From: a virus
IMG/VR virus record: IMGVR_UViG_3300008261_000237
Location: 1-55,426 of that record
DNA length: 55,426 bases
Strand: one strand, 5' to 3'
Under the pieces are notes generated by a model. That model did no database searches. It was given only the letters and a program-made list of their open reading frames with translations, and had not been told where the DNA came from. The position numbers were made by a program, and so were the translations under genes. Shown here one piece after another: positions 8,894-17,155 of this stretch; within the stretch, counting starts at the first letter, position 1; each line of letters opens with the position of its first letter.

Positions 8894-9943
8894 ATGAAAC
8901 CTTTTTCTCAATTTATTTCAGAAGCAACTGACCCAAAGGGACCTATCAAAAAATATATGTCCCCAGAAGAAATTGTGAAAAAGCACAAAATCACAATGGA
9001 TGCTTTAAATTCTCAGTTGGAGATGGGAATTAAAGTAGAGAGTGAACATACTGGAAGTAAGAAGATGGCAAGAATGATTGCATTGCAGCATCTTGAAGAA
9101 TTACCAGATTATTATTCTAGATTAAAAAAAGCAGAGAAGATAAAAGAAGAGACAGCATCTGGAGATGAAACCCTTGGGGATTGGTTTAGAAAATCAAGTG
9201 CAACTGACCCCAAAACAGGAAGAAAAGTTCCAGGTTGGAGACAACTTGGAGGTAAATATGCAGGTGCTCCTTGTGCCCGTCAACCAGGACAAACCTCTAC
9301 TCCAAAATGTGGAAGTTCTAAGATGGCAGCAAACTTATCAGATGACGAAGAGGATAAAGCATTTAGAAGAAAAAATAGAAAAGACCCAAATCAACCAGAA
9401 AAGACAGGTGCAGCAAAACCAACTAATGTTGCAACGGAAGAGACTATTATTGAGAAAAAGGATGCCTGCTACAGTAAGGTAAAATCTCGTTACTCTGTAT
9501 GGCCCAGTGCTTATGCATCTGGGGCATTAGTTAAATGTCGTAAAGTTGGAGCAGCAAATTGGGGAAATAAAACCAAAAAAGAAAGTTATGATTACTCAAA
9601 CTGGAGAGATGAATTTAAACCAGTTGAGTACATATTTACTGATATCATTAAACCATCTCCACTAAGAGGTTCTTCAGTAGAAGAAAATTATTCTTTTATA
9701 CAATCTCGTGGCACAACTTATGGTATAATGTTAAACTGGAGGGGCAAGACTTTGGGGGTTCAAATATTCTTCCCACAATTTACAAGACCATCAAAAGAGC
9801 AAGTTTCATTTGAAATTAATAAAATATATCCAGGAGCAATAGTTCTATCTTGGAAACCAACCCCAAAAGACCCCACAAAACCATTATTATTCACGGGAGA
9901 ACAGAATGGATCCGTCCAAAATAACCCTAGAAAACCTAAATAA
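8894..9943 (+). CDS. Capsid-targeted internal protein between gp16 and gp17
   Basis: A 349-residue basic protein. It begins MKPFSQFISEA, matching the T4 capsid-targeting peptide (MKTYQEFIAEA in internal protein III) with a gp21-type I-x-E cleavage site, so it is probably placed in the prohead and trimmed. Residues about 10-75 hold a helical domain (MSPEEIVKKHKITMDALNSQ). Residues about 95-150 hold GDWFRKSSATDPKTGRKVPG with several Cys (DUF5872-like from memory). About 192-226 is the cyanophage-type motif YSVWPSAYASGALVKCRKVG. A second YSNWRDEF motif follows at about 233, then a C-terminal WRGKTLG...YPGAIV domain resembling the protein at 16839. Placement between the terminase genes is notable. 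Precise function unknown. Confidence 0.7.
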   Translation: MKPFSQFISEATDPKGPIKKYMSPEEIVKKHKITMDALNSQLEMGIKVESEHTGSKKMARMIALQHLEELPDYYSRLKKAEKIKEETASGDETLGDWFRKSSATDPKTGRKVPGWRQLGGKYAGAPCARQPGQTSTPKCGSSKMAANLSDDEEDKAFRRKNRKDPNQPEKTGAAKPTNVATEETIIEKKDACYSKVKSRYSVWPSAYASGALVKCRKVGAANWGNKTKKESYDYSNWRDEFKPVEYIFTDIIKPSPLRGSSVEENYSFIQSRGTTYGIMLNWRGKTLGVQIFFPQFTRPSKEQVSFEINKIYPGAIVLSWKPTPKDPTKPLLFTGEQNGSVQNNPRKPK

Positions 9944-10085
9944 AAACTTTGAATACGAAAGGATTTCAAGGGAAATTGATTCATGCAATGATGTAGAGCA
10001 ACTTAAAAATATTGCAAAATCATATGTAAAACTCCATTTAAAGTATCAAGAAACACTAGCAAGTTTAAATTTTAATAGTTTATGA
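9906..10085 (+). CDS. Small 59-residue protein before gp17
   Basis: The ATG at 9906 lies inside the end of the preceding gene and the TGA at 10083-10085 overlaps the gp17 ATG (10082). This tight four-base packing supports a real gene coupled to gp17. The sequence is two amphipathic helices, with key stretches FEYERISREIDSCNDVEQL and KNIAKSYVKLHLKYQETLAS. Size and the N-terminal FEYE-like pattern recall small helical NblA-type proteins, which cyanophages sometimes carry, but the match is weak and I do not claim it. Function unknown. Confidence 0.6.
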   Translation: MDPSKITLENLNKNFEYERISREIDSCNDVEQLKNIAKSYVKLHLKYQETLASLNFNSL

Positions 10086-11734
10086 CTGAAAAACATTATA
10101 AGGGCAATCCAAACCTTAAGGCAGAGAATGTCCAAATTGAATTTACAACAGATCAAATTCAAGAATACTTAAGGTGCAAAGACGACCCAGTTTACTTTGC
10201 AATGAACTATGTCAAGATTGTTTCACTTGATGAAGGTTTGATTCCCTTTGAAATGTATGATTTTCAAAAAGAGTTAATTTCAAACTTCCATAATAATAGA
10301 TTTAATATTGCGAAATTACCTAGACAGACAGGGAAATCTACTACCGTAGTTTCATATTTGCTTCACTATGCTTTGTTTAATGATAACATAAGAATTGCAA
10401 TCCTTGCAAACAAAGCAGAAACTGCTAGAGAACTTCTTCAAAGATTGCAACTTTCTTATGAGAACCTACCCAAGTGGTTACAGCAGGGTGTTGGTTCTTG
10501 GAACAAAGGTTCATTAGAACTTGAGAATGGTAGTAAGATTGTAGCAGCATCTACCTCATCATCTGCTGTCCGAGGAAACTCATTTAATATCATCTTCTTG
10601 GACGAATTTGCGTTCATTCCAAATCATATTGCAGAACAGTTCTTTAGTTCTGTATATCCTACAATTTCTTCTGGTAAGACAACTAAGGTTATTATCATCT
10701 CAACTCCAAATGGGATGAACATGTTCTACAAACTCTGGCACGATGCCGAGAGGGGTAGAAATGGGTATAGACCATTGGAAGTTCACTGGAGTGCAGTTCC
10801 TGGCAGAGATGCTGCATGGAAAGAAGAAACGATACGCAATACTTCTGAACGTCAGTTTACACAGGAATTTGAATGCGAGTTCCTGGGTTCGGTTGATACA
10901 TTGATTGCACCATCAAAACTTCGTTCAATGGTATATGAAGACCCACTGACATCAAATAAAGGTCTTGATGTTTATGAGGAACCAATAAAAGACCATAATT
11001 ATATGATGACAGTTGACGTTGCTAGAGGAACTGGTAAAGATTATTCTGCATTTGTTGTTGTTGACATAACAACTTTCCCATATACATTAGTGGCAAAATA
11101 TAGAGATAATGATATAAAACCAATCCTATTTCCATCAATTATTGACAAAGTTGGGAGAGCATATAATTACTCATATATTCTTGTGGAGGTGAATGATATT
11201 GGTGAGCAAGTATCAAATATGCTCCACTTCGATTTGGAGTATAGCAATCTTTTGATGTGTGCGATGAGAGGTCGTGCAGGTCAATTAGTGGGGCAAGGTT
11301 TCTCTGGGAAGAAATCTCAACTTGGTGTAAAGATGTCTAAAAATGTTAAAAAGGTTGGATGCTCAAACTTAAAAACAATTATAGAAGATGATAAATTAAT
11401 TATCAAAGACTATGATGTAATCAGTGAGTTAACTACTTTTATTCAAAAGAGTCAATCATTTGAAGCAGAGGATGGTTGTAATGATGACTTAGCAATGTGT
11501 TTGGTCATATTATCCTGGTTGATTGTTCAACCATACTTTAAGGAAATGACGGATAATGATATCCGCAAAAGAATTTACGATGAACAAAAAAATCAGATAG
11601 AGCAGGATATGTCACCTTTTGGTTTTATATCTGATGGATTATCGGAAATGGAAACAACCTTTGTGGATAATAATGGTGATAGATGGTATACAGATGAATA
11701 TGGTGATAGGTCCTATATGTGGGATTACAGATAA
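10082..11734 (+). CDS. gp17: Large terminase subunit gp17
   Basis: A 550-residue packaging motor. The ATPase domain shows the Walker A loop LPRQTGKST (residues about 79-87) and Walker B IIFLDEFAF (about 169-177), followed by the coupling motif IIISTPNG. The C-terminal RNase H-like nuclease shows TVDVARGTGKDYSAF (Asp about 311) and DDLAMCLV (about 468). It pumps DNA into the prohead through the portal gp20 and cuts the concatemer. T4 gp17 has 610 residues, and the shorter form is usual in cyanophages. Its stop overlaps the ATG of the following small gene. Confidence 0.95.
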   Translation: MTEKHYKGNPNLKAENVQIEFTTDQIQEYLRCKDDPVYFAMNYVKIVSLDEGLIPFEMYDFQKELISNFHNNRFNIAKLPRQTGKSTTVVSYLLHYALFNDNIRIAILANKAETARELLQRLQLSYENLPKWLQQGVGSWNKGSLELENGSKIVAASTSSSAVRGNSFNIIFLDEFAFIPNHIAEQFFSSVYPTISSGKTTKVIIISTPNGMNMFYKLWHDAERGRNGYRPLEVHWSAVPGRDAAWKEETIRNTSERQFTQEFECEFLGSVDTLIAPSKLRSMVYEDPLTSNKGLDVYEEPIKDHNYMMTVDVARGTGKDYSAFVVVDITTFPYTLVAKYRDNDIKPILFPSIIDKVGRAYNYSYILVEVNDIGEQVSNMLHFDLEYSNLLMCAMRGRAGQLVGQGFSGKKSQLGVKMSKNVKKVGCSNLKTIIEDDKLIIKDYDVISELTTFIQKSQSFEAEDGCNDDLAMCLVILSWLIVQPYFKEMTDNDIRKRIYDEQKNQIEQDMSPFGFISDGLSEMETTFVDNNGDRWYTDEYGDRSYMWDYR

Positions 11735-11967
11735 TGGATTTAGAAGAACAGTTTGAATTAGACTGTGTATTTCTCACCGAAAGAAAATGTAGAGTGTGTG
11801 GGGAAATAAAAGACTTGGTAGATGGATTTTACTTGACTAGAAAGGGGAGGGGAAATATCCATTCTGCTTATTCATATGAATGTAAATTATGTACGATAAA
11901 CAGGATAAAGGAAAGCAGAAAAACTAATCACAAAAAAGTAAGTAAATGGGAGTATCCAGACTGGTAA
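11734..11967 (+). CDS. Small zinc-binding protein (two CxxC pairs)
   Basis: I place the start at the ATG overlapping the gp17 stop (TAATG, 11732-11736), giving 77 residues. An in-frame ATG at 11719 would lie inside gp17. Two Cys pairs (KCRVCGEIK and ECKLCTINR), about 30 residues apart, look like one zinc site, with a basic C-terminus (RIKESRKTNHKK). The arrangement is like the zinc half of HNH or endonuclease VII-type proteins, but no HNH residues are visible. It may bind nucleic acid. No T4 gene stands here between 17 and 18. Confidence 0.65.
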   Translation: MDLEEQFELDCVFLTERKCRVCGEIKDLVDGFYLTRKGRGNIHSAYSYECKLCTINRIKESRKTNHKKVSKWEYPDW

Positions 11968-12006
11968 TTGTTCACTATTGATTTCCCCATTATAAAGGGT
12001 CTAAAT

Positions 12007-12014
12007 TATAAATA
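12007..12014 (+). promoter_or_regulatory. Late promoter octamer TATAAATA before gp18
   Basis: Exact T4 late consensus, 38 nt before the sheath gene. The ribosome site AGAGGGGA follows just before the ATG. Confidence 0.75.
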
Positions 12015-12052
12015 CTTTTAGACTAAATGAACTTCTTCAAGAGGGGAAACAA

Positions 12053-14290
12053 ATGGCGTTAAATTTAGTATCACCTGGGGTAAAAATAAGAGAAGTTGAC
12101 TTAACTATTGACTGGTTATCCGCATCTTCATTTTTATCTTATGGTGGAGTACTGAGAGTCGTTAGAGCAGATGGACCAACTCTGTATAATGCAAACTCAG
12201 ATGCACTATCAACCCTAAAAATAGAATCAGATGATGATTATCAGAGTAACCATCTAAATGATTCTACCTGGGAATTTGCAGCAAAAACACCAGGTACATG
12301 GGCAAACCAATTAAAGGTATGTTCTATTGATGCTTTAGCAGATCAAATCATCTCTGGAATCGGAACAACATCACTAACAACCACAGTAACAACAAATATT
12401 GGAACTAAAACTGGTAATCTTGGAATTACAACGAATTTAGTTACTGGTATTAACACTTCGTCTCTTACTGTTGGAAATAGAATTGTTAGTGGATTTTTTG
12501 CAACTGGAACAAATATTATTTCAATTGGTTCAAGTACTTTAATTTTAAGTGCAGATTCTACTAACTCTACAGTAGAAACTGGTGCATCTTTTACATTCAA
12601 TGAAGTATCTACTGTAGTAACACCAACAACAGTACAAGTTGGACTTGCAGTAACACAAAAACTTTCTGCCCAATATGCTTCTGGTGGAGTTGTAAATAAC
12701 TTTGATGGATTTATTAGAGGTATTATTACTGAAGTTGGAAGAGAGCAGATTAGTGTAAAAATTACAGATAGAGTAAATTCATCTGGTGTATCTGAACCAA
12801 TTGACTATAAAAATCCAGGAGAATCTACTAATGCATATTCTTTTGGTACAGTAGAAGCTATCAATGTAGTAACTACTGCAGGTGTCACAACCTCTACATT
12901 TACTACTGATTTGGGAACAAAGGATTGGTATGACCAACAAACACTTGGTCTATCAAATGCAACCATTTACTGGAAAAATATTGCACCAAAACCAAGTTCA
13001 TCACAATATGCACTAGAAAGAAGTTCAAAGAATGATCAGGTCCATATAGTTGTTGTTGATGATTCTGGAAAAATTACTGGAAGTGCTTCAAATGTAATTG
13101 AAAAATATACCTTCTTATCAAAAGCATCTGACGCAAAGATAAGTCCATCTCAAGCAATTTACTATAAAGATTATATTTCAAAAAATTCTGAGAACTTATA
13201 TGTTGGTGCAGCAAGAGCAAATATTGCTTCAGGTCTAATTCCAAGTTCAGGCAATGCTAGAGCATATACTCTAGAAACTGGTTCTTGGGGTTCTGCTGCA
13301 CAATCAATTAAATTTAGTGTTCAGGGAAATAAATCATACACACTAACTGCAGGTTCTGATTATTCCAACTCTGGTGGAATGGCAGCAACTCTTGCAAATA
13401 TTGTTTCTGCATACAAAAAGTTTGAAAATCCTGCAGAATATACTTTGGATTTCCTAATTCAAGGTCCTTCTGGTGGGGCAACAATTTATGAATCTCAAGC
13501 AAAAGCAAGTGCTTTGATTGCAATTGCCGAGGAAAGAAAAGATTGTATTGCATGTATTTCTCCCCATAAAGATGATGTAGTTAATCAACCAAATTCAACT
13601 ACACAAACGAATAAAATTATTGAATTCTTTGAACCTCTGGCATCTAGTTCATACGCTGTTTTTGATACTGGATTTAAATATACATTAGATAGATTCAATA
13701 ATAAGTTCTTATATCTACCAACAAATGCAGATATTGCTGGTTTAATGGCAAGAACTTCTAGTGAGCAGTATGCATGGTTCTCCCCAGCAGGATCTGTGAG
13801 AGGAGCACTTAACAACGCAATCAAACTTGCTTATAATCCATCACAAACACAAAGAGATCTTCTATATTCCAAGAGAGTTAATCCAGTTATTGCTTCTCCT
13901 GGTGCTGGTATTATCTTGTTTGGTGATAAAACTGCTCTCGGTTATCCATCAGCATTTGATAGAATTAACGTTCGTCGTTTATTCCTAACCCTAGAAAAAG
14001 CAGTTGAAAGAGCAGCAAGATCGCAACTATTTGAATTCAATGACCTCATCACAAGGACAAACTTTATAAACATTGTCGAACCTTATTTACGTGATGTAAA
14101 AGCAAAGAGAGGAGTTTCTGAATTTATTGTTGTTTGTGATGAATCAAACAATACTCCAGATGTAATTGATTCAAATCAATTCAAGGCAGATATCTTCATA
14201 AAGCCTGCAAGATCAATTAATTATATTGGTCTGACATTTGTTGCCACCCGCACTGGCGTAAGCTTCTCCGAAGTAGTCGGAACTGTTTAA
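12053..14290 (+). CDS. gp18: Tail sheath protein gp18
   Basis: A 745-residue contractile sheath subunit. Its start (MALNLVSPGVKIREVDLTID) and its C-terminal domain (INVRRLFLTLEKAVERAARS, then FNDLITRTNFINIVEPYLRD) are hallmarks of the T4 gp18 family. T4 gp18 has 659 residues. Here the stretch of residues about 100-195 is a Thr/Gly/Ser-rich beta insertion (GIGTTSLTTTVTTNIGTKTG, FFATGTNIISIGSSTLILSA), probably exposed on the sheath surface and absent from T4. Polymers of gp18 surround the tube gp19 and are capped by gp15 and gp3. Confidence 0.93.
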   Translation: MALNLVSPGVKIREVDLTIDWLSASSFLSYGGVLRVVRADGPTLYNANSDALSTLKIESDDDYQSNHLNDSTWEFAAKTPGTWANQLKVCSIDALADQIISGIGTTSLTTTVTTNIGTKTGNLGITTNLVTGINTSSLTVGNRIVSGFFATGTNIISIGSSTLILSADSTNSTVETGASFTFNEVSTVVTPTTVQVGLAVTQKLSAQYASGGVVNNFDGFIRGIITEVGREQISVKITDRVNSSGVSEPIDYKNPGESTNAYSFGTVEAINVVTTAGVTTSTFTTDLGTKDWYDQQTLGLSNATIYWKNIAPKPSSSQYALERSSKNDQVHIVVVDDSGKITGSASNVIEKYTFLSKASDAKISPSQAIYYKDYISKNSENLYVGAARANIASGLIPSSGNARAYTLETGSWGSAAQSIKFSVQGNKSYTLTAGSDYSNSGGMAATLANIVSAYKKFENPAEYTLDFLIQGPSGGATIYESQAKASALIAIAEERKDCIACISPHKDDVVNQPNSTTQTNKIIEFFEPLASSSYAVFDTGFKYTLDRFNNKFLYLPTNADIAGLMARTSSEQYAWFSPAGSVRGALNNAIKLAYNPSQTQRDLLYSKRVNPVIASPGAGIILFGDKTALGYPSAFDRINVRRLFLTLEKAVERAARSQLFEFNDLITRTNFINIVEPYLRDVKAKRGVSEFIVVCDESNNTPDVIDSNQFKADIFIKPARSINYIGLTFVATRTGVSFSEVVGTV

Positions 14291-14310
14291 TTTAATAGAG
14301 GTAACTAAAA

Positions 14311-14946
14311 ATGGCAAACAATTTACCAAACTACACAGAAAGAACTTTATCCAGTTTTAAAGGAAAGCTAATCGGAGGAGGAGCAAGACCTAATCTATTT
14401 GAATGTGTAATTAAATTTCCAGGCGGTCTAGGAATTCTTGAAGATGATGATTATAGATTTATGATTAAAGCAGCAAGTCTTCCTGCATCAAATATTAATG
14501 TAATTGATATTCCATTTAGAGGAAGAAACTTAAAGATTGCTGGTGATAGAACATTTGATCCATGGTCAATCACAGTAATTAATGATACAAACTTTAAGAT
14601 TAGAGATGCATTTGAGAAGTGGATGAACTTTATGAATAGACACGATGACAATGCTGGTGTTATTACACCAAATGCATATCAAACCGAAATGGTTGTTCAT
14701 CAATTGGGAAGAGGAATTACTGGTCAATCTTCAGATGCTGGGGCAATTCCAAATACAGAATCACAGATTCCTATTTTGAAATCATACAAATTCTACGGAA
14801 CTTTCCCAACATCAGTTAGTGCGATTGAATTATCCTACGATAATGCAGATGCTATTGAAGAATTCAGTGTAGATTTACAAGTTCAATGGTATGATTCTCT
14901 TGGAAGTGACCAAAAGAGTATTTTAGGCACGAAGGAAGACGTATAA
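14311..14946 (+). CDS. gp19: Tail tube protein gp19
   Basis: A 211-residue tube subunit following gp18 as in T4 (163 residues). The N-terminal part (GARPNLFECVIKFPGG, then IKAASLPASNINVIDIPFRG) and the WSITVINDTNFKIRDAFEKW stretch are typical of T4-like tail tube proteins. Hexamer rings form the tube through which DNA passes. The ribosome site AGAGGTAAC precedes the ATG. Confidence 0.93.
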   Translation: MANNLPNYTERTLSSFKGKLIGGGARPNLFECVIKFPGGLGILEDDDYRFMIKAASLPASNINVIDIPFRGRNLKIAGDRTFDPWSITVINDTNFKIRDAFEKWMNFMNRHDDNAGVITPNAYQTEMVVHQLGRGITGQSSDAGAIPNTESQIPILKSYKFYGTFPTSVSAIELSYDNADAIEEFSVDLQVQWYDSLGSDQKSILGTKEDV

Positions 14947-14949
14947 ATA
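14942..14949 (+). promoter_or_regulatory. Late promoter octamer TATAAATA before gp20
   Basis: Exact late consensus 23 nt before the portal gene. The gp19 TAA stop is embedded in it. Confidence 0.7.
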
Positions 14950-14972
14950 CTAGAAACGTCTATTTTTGAAAT

Positions 14973-16637
14973 ATGCCTAAATTATTTGGTTACAAGTTTG
15001 AAGATAAGGGGAGAGAAAATTCAGAAAAAATTCTTTCCCCTGTTCCTCAAAATGACGAAGATAAGTCAGATTATTATATCTCTAGTGGGTTTTATGGCCA
15101 GTATGTAGATATTGAAGGTGTATACAAAAATGAACAAGATTTAGTAAGAAGATACAGAGAAATGGCACTTCACCCTGAGTGTGATAGTGCTATTGAAGAT
15201 ATTGTAGACGAGGCAATTGTTTCGGATTTGAATGATTCTCCAGTAGAGATAGAACTTTCAAATCTTCCTGCTTCAGACAAATTAAAAGAAGCAATTAGAA
15301 ACGAGTTTAAGTACATCAAAGAAATCATGGACTTTGATAAAAAAGCCCATGAAATTTTTAGGAATTGGTATATTGATGGAAGATTATATTACCACAAAGT
15401 TATTGATGTAACCAAACCAGCAGATGGTATTAAAGAAGTAAGATACATTGACCCATTAAAGATTCGTTATATCAGAAAATTAAAAAATGATAAGCAGACT
15501 TTAACTGGAACTCTCAATACTATTATCAATAAGGATAATACAATTGATTTTACCAATCCAGAGATGGAAGAGTATTACATTTATAATCCAAATGCAGCAT
15601 TGCAAACTGGTGGTAGTCAGACATCAAACAGTTATAAGAATGATGCTAGAATGGTTAGATTGTCTAAAGATTCTGTCACTTACATTACTTCTGGATTAGT
15701 AGATAGGAATAGGCAAACAGTATTATCATATCTACATAAAGCAATTAAGGCACTTAATCAACTTAGAATGATTGAAGATAGTCTTGTGATTTATAGACTA
15801 TCTCGTGCTCCAGAACGTCGTATTTTTTACATTGATGTTGGCAATCTTCCAAAGATTAAAGCAGAACAATATCTTCGTGATGTAATGAATCGTTATAGAA
15901 ACAAATTAGTCTATAACGCAGACACTGGAGAGATTCGTGATGATAGAAAATATATGGCAATGCTTGAAGATTTCTGGTTGCCACGTAGAGAAGGAGGAAG
16001 AGGAACAGAAATTACCACTCTTCCTGGTGGGCAAAATCTTGGGGAATTGGCAGATATTGAGTATTTCCAAAAGAAATTATTCCGTTCATTGAATGTTCCA
16101 GAAACTAGAACAAATTCTAGTAGTGGTTTTAGTCTTGGTCGTTCTTCAGAAATCCTAAGAGATGAAGTAAGATTTACAAAGTTTGTGGGGAGACTAAGAA
16201 AAAGATTTTCTAATTTATTTAATGACATTCTAAAAACACAACTTATTCTTAAGAATATTGTAACTCCAGAAGACTGGAATGTTCTTTCAGATCACATTCA
16301 GTATGATTTTCTTTATGATAATCATTTTGCTGAATTAAAAGAATCTGAATTGATGAATGACAAACTTGCTGTGGTTGCTGCGATGGAACCATATCTTGGT
16401 AGGTATTTTTCAGTTCAGTATGTAAGAACAAAGATCCTGAAGCAAACTGATGGAGATATTATTGATATTGATAAGCAAATTAAAAAAGAAATAGAAAAGG
16501 GAATTTTACCAGATCCAAATGCAATGCCCCCAGAGGCAATGCCTCAAGATGGGCAACAGATTCCTCAACAAACAGAACCACAATCTAATGCTTCAATGGG
16601 ATCTCCAGTAATGGAACCAGAAGCAGGACAAATATAA
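14973..16637 (+). CDS. gp20: Portal vertex protein gp20
   Basis: A 554-residue portal subunit (T4 gp20, 524 residues). Recognisable conserved blocks are RRYREMALHPECDSAIEDIV, WYIDGRLYYHKVID, IRYIDPLKIRYIRK, YRLSRAPERRIFYIDVGNLP and GGRGTEITTLPGGQNLGELA. A dodecamer at one capsid vertex nucleates head assembly, docks the terminase gp17 and later the neck gp13/gp14. The C-terminus is Pro/Gln-rich and looks disordered. Confidence 0.96.
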   Translation: MPKLFGYKFEDKGRENSEKILSPVPQNDEDKSDYYISSGFYGQYVDIEGVYKNEQDLVRRYREMALHPECDSAIEDIVDEAIVSDLNDSPVEIELSNLPASDKLKEAIRNEFKYIKEIMDFDKKAHEIFRNWYIDGRLYYHKVIDVTKPADGIKEVRYIDPLKIRYIRKLKNDKQTLTGTLNTIINKDNTIDFTNPEMEEYYIYNPNAALQTGGSQTSNSYKNDARMVRLSKDSVTYITSGLVDRNRQTVLSYLHKAIKALNQLRMIEDSLVIYRLSRAPERRIFYIDVGNLPKIKAEQYLRDVMNRYRNKLVYNADTGEIRDDRKYMAMLEDFWLPRREGGRGTEITTLPGGQNLGELADIEYFQKKLFRSLNVPETRTNSSSGFSLGRSSEILRDEVRFTKFVGRLRKRFSNLFNDILKTQLILKNIVTPEDWNVLSDHIQYDFLYDNHFAELKESELMNDKLAVVAAMEPYLGRYFSVQYVRTKILKQTDGDIIDIDKQIKKEIEKGILPDPNAMPPEAMPQDGQQIPQQTEPQSNASMGSPVMEPEAGQI

Positions 16638-16640
16638 ATA
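16633..16640 (+). promoter_or_regulatory. Late promoter octamer TATAAATA before gp67
   Basis: Exact late consensus 24 nt before the 16665 ATG. It overlaps the gp20 stop. Confidence 0.7.
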
Positions 16641-16664
16641 ATTTTAAATTAACATTTAAAGACT

Positions 16665-16829
16665 ATGAGTGACTTAATTAGTAAAATCGCAACAGGTGAA
16701 TCTCCCATGGAAGTTAGTGACGAAATCAAACAAATGCTAATGCAAAAAGCATTGGAGAGAATCGAAACCGTTAGACCCCATGTTGTTTCGGACATGTTTG
16801 ATTTAGAAGACAACACAGAAGAAGAGTGA
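16665..16829 (+). CDS. gp67: Prohead core protein gp67-like
   Basis: A 54-residue protein, MSDLISKIATGE through a strongly acidic tail (MFDLEDNTEEE). Position after the portal gene, small size, a helical middle (EIKQMLMQKALERIETVR) and the acidic end match the T4 gp67 prohead core protein (80 residues), which helps scaffold assembly and is degraded by gp21. Family similarity is short, so the call leans on synteny. Confidence 0.65.
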   Translation: MSDLISKIATGESPMEVSDEIKQMLMQKALERIETVRPHVVSDMFDLEDNTEEE

Positions 16830-16838
16830 GTCATAAAA

Positions 16839-17153
16839 ATGAAATCATACAGACAATTTATTTCAGAATCAGTTAATATTGCTGGTGATTTCAATGGAAA
16901 TCTATACATCAACGGTTCTGAAAATCAATCAGAACCAGTTGGTGAATCTTTTGTTGCCGATGTAATTTGGGAAGGAAAATTATATCGTCTTGAAGTAGAA
17001 GGTAAAATGATGTCAAAAAATGAACTTGCAGAAAATCTTCAAGGAGATTATCCAGGAGCAATCGTTCATAACATCTATCCACAAACAACAAGTTCTTTAA
17101 AAATTAAGAGTTCGCAAAGATATCAACCAGAAAGACTAACTTGGACTGATTAG
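16839..17153 (+). CDS. Prohead core/internal protein in gp68 position, with capsid-targeting peptide
   Basis: A 104-residue protein in the place of T4 gene 68. It begins MKSYRQFISES, a T4-type capsid-targeting peptide with the I-S-E cleavage motif of protease gp21. The body is one small domain: a beta hairpin (DVIWEGKLYRLEVEGKM), a helix (SKNELAENLQGD) and then YPGAIVHNIYP. The same W-x-GK...YPGAIV arrangement ends the capsid-targeted protein at 8894. It is expected inside the prohead core. Whether it is a true gp68 equivalent cannot be decided here. Confidence 0.65.
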   Translation: MKSYRQFISESVNIAGDFNGNLYINGSENQSEPVGESFVADVIWEGKLYRLEVEGKMMSKNELAENLQGDYPGAIVHNIYPQTTSSLKIKSSQRYQPERLTWTD

Positions 17154-17155
17154 TA

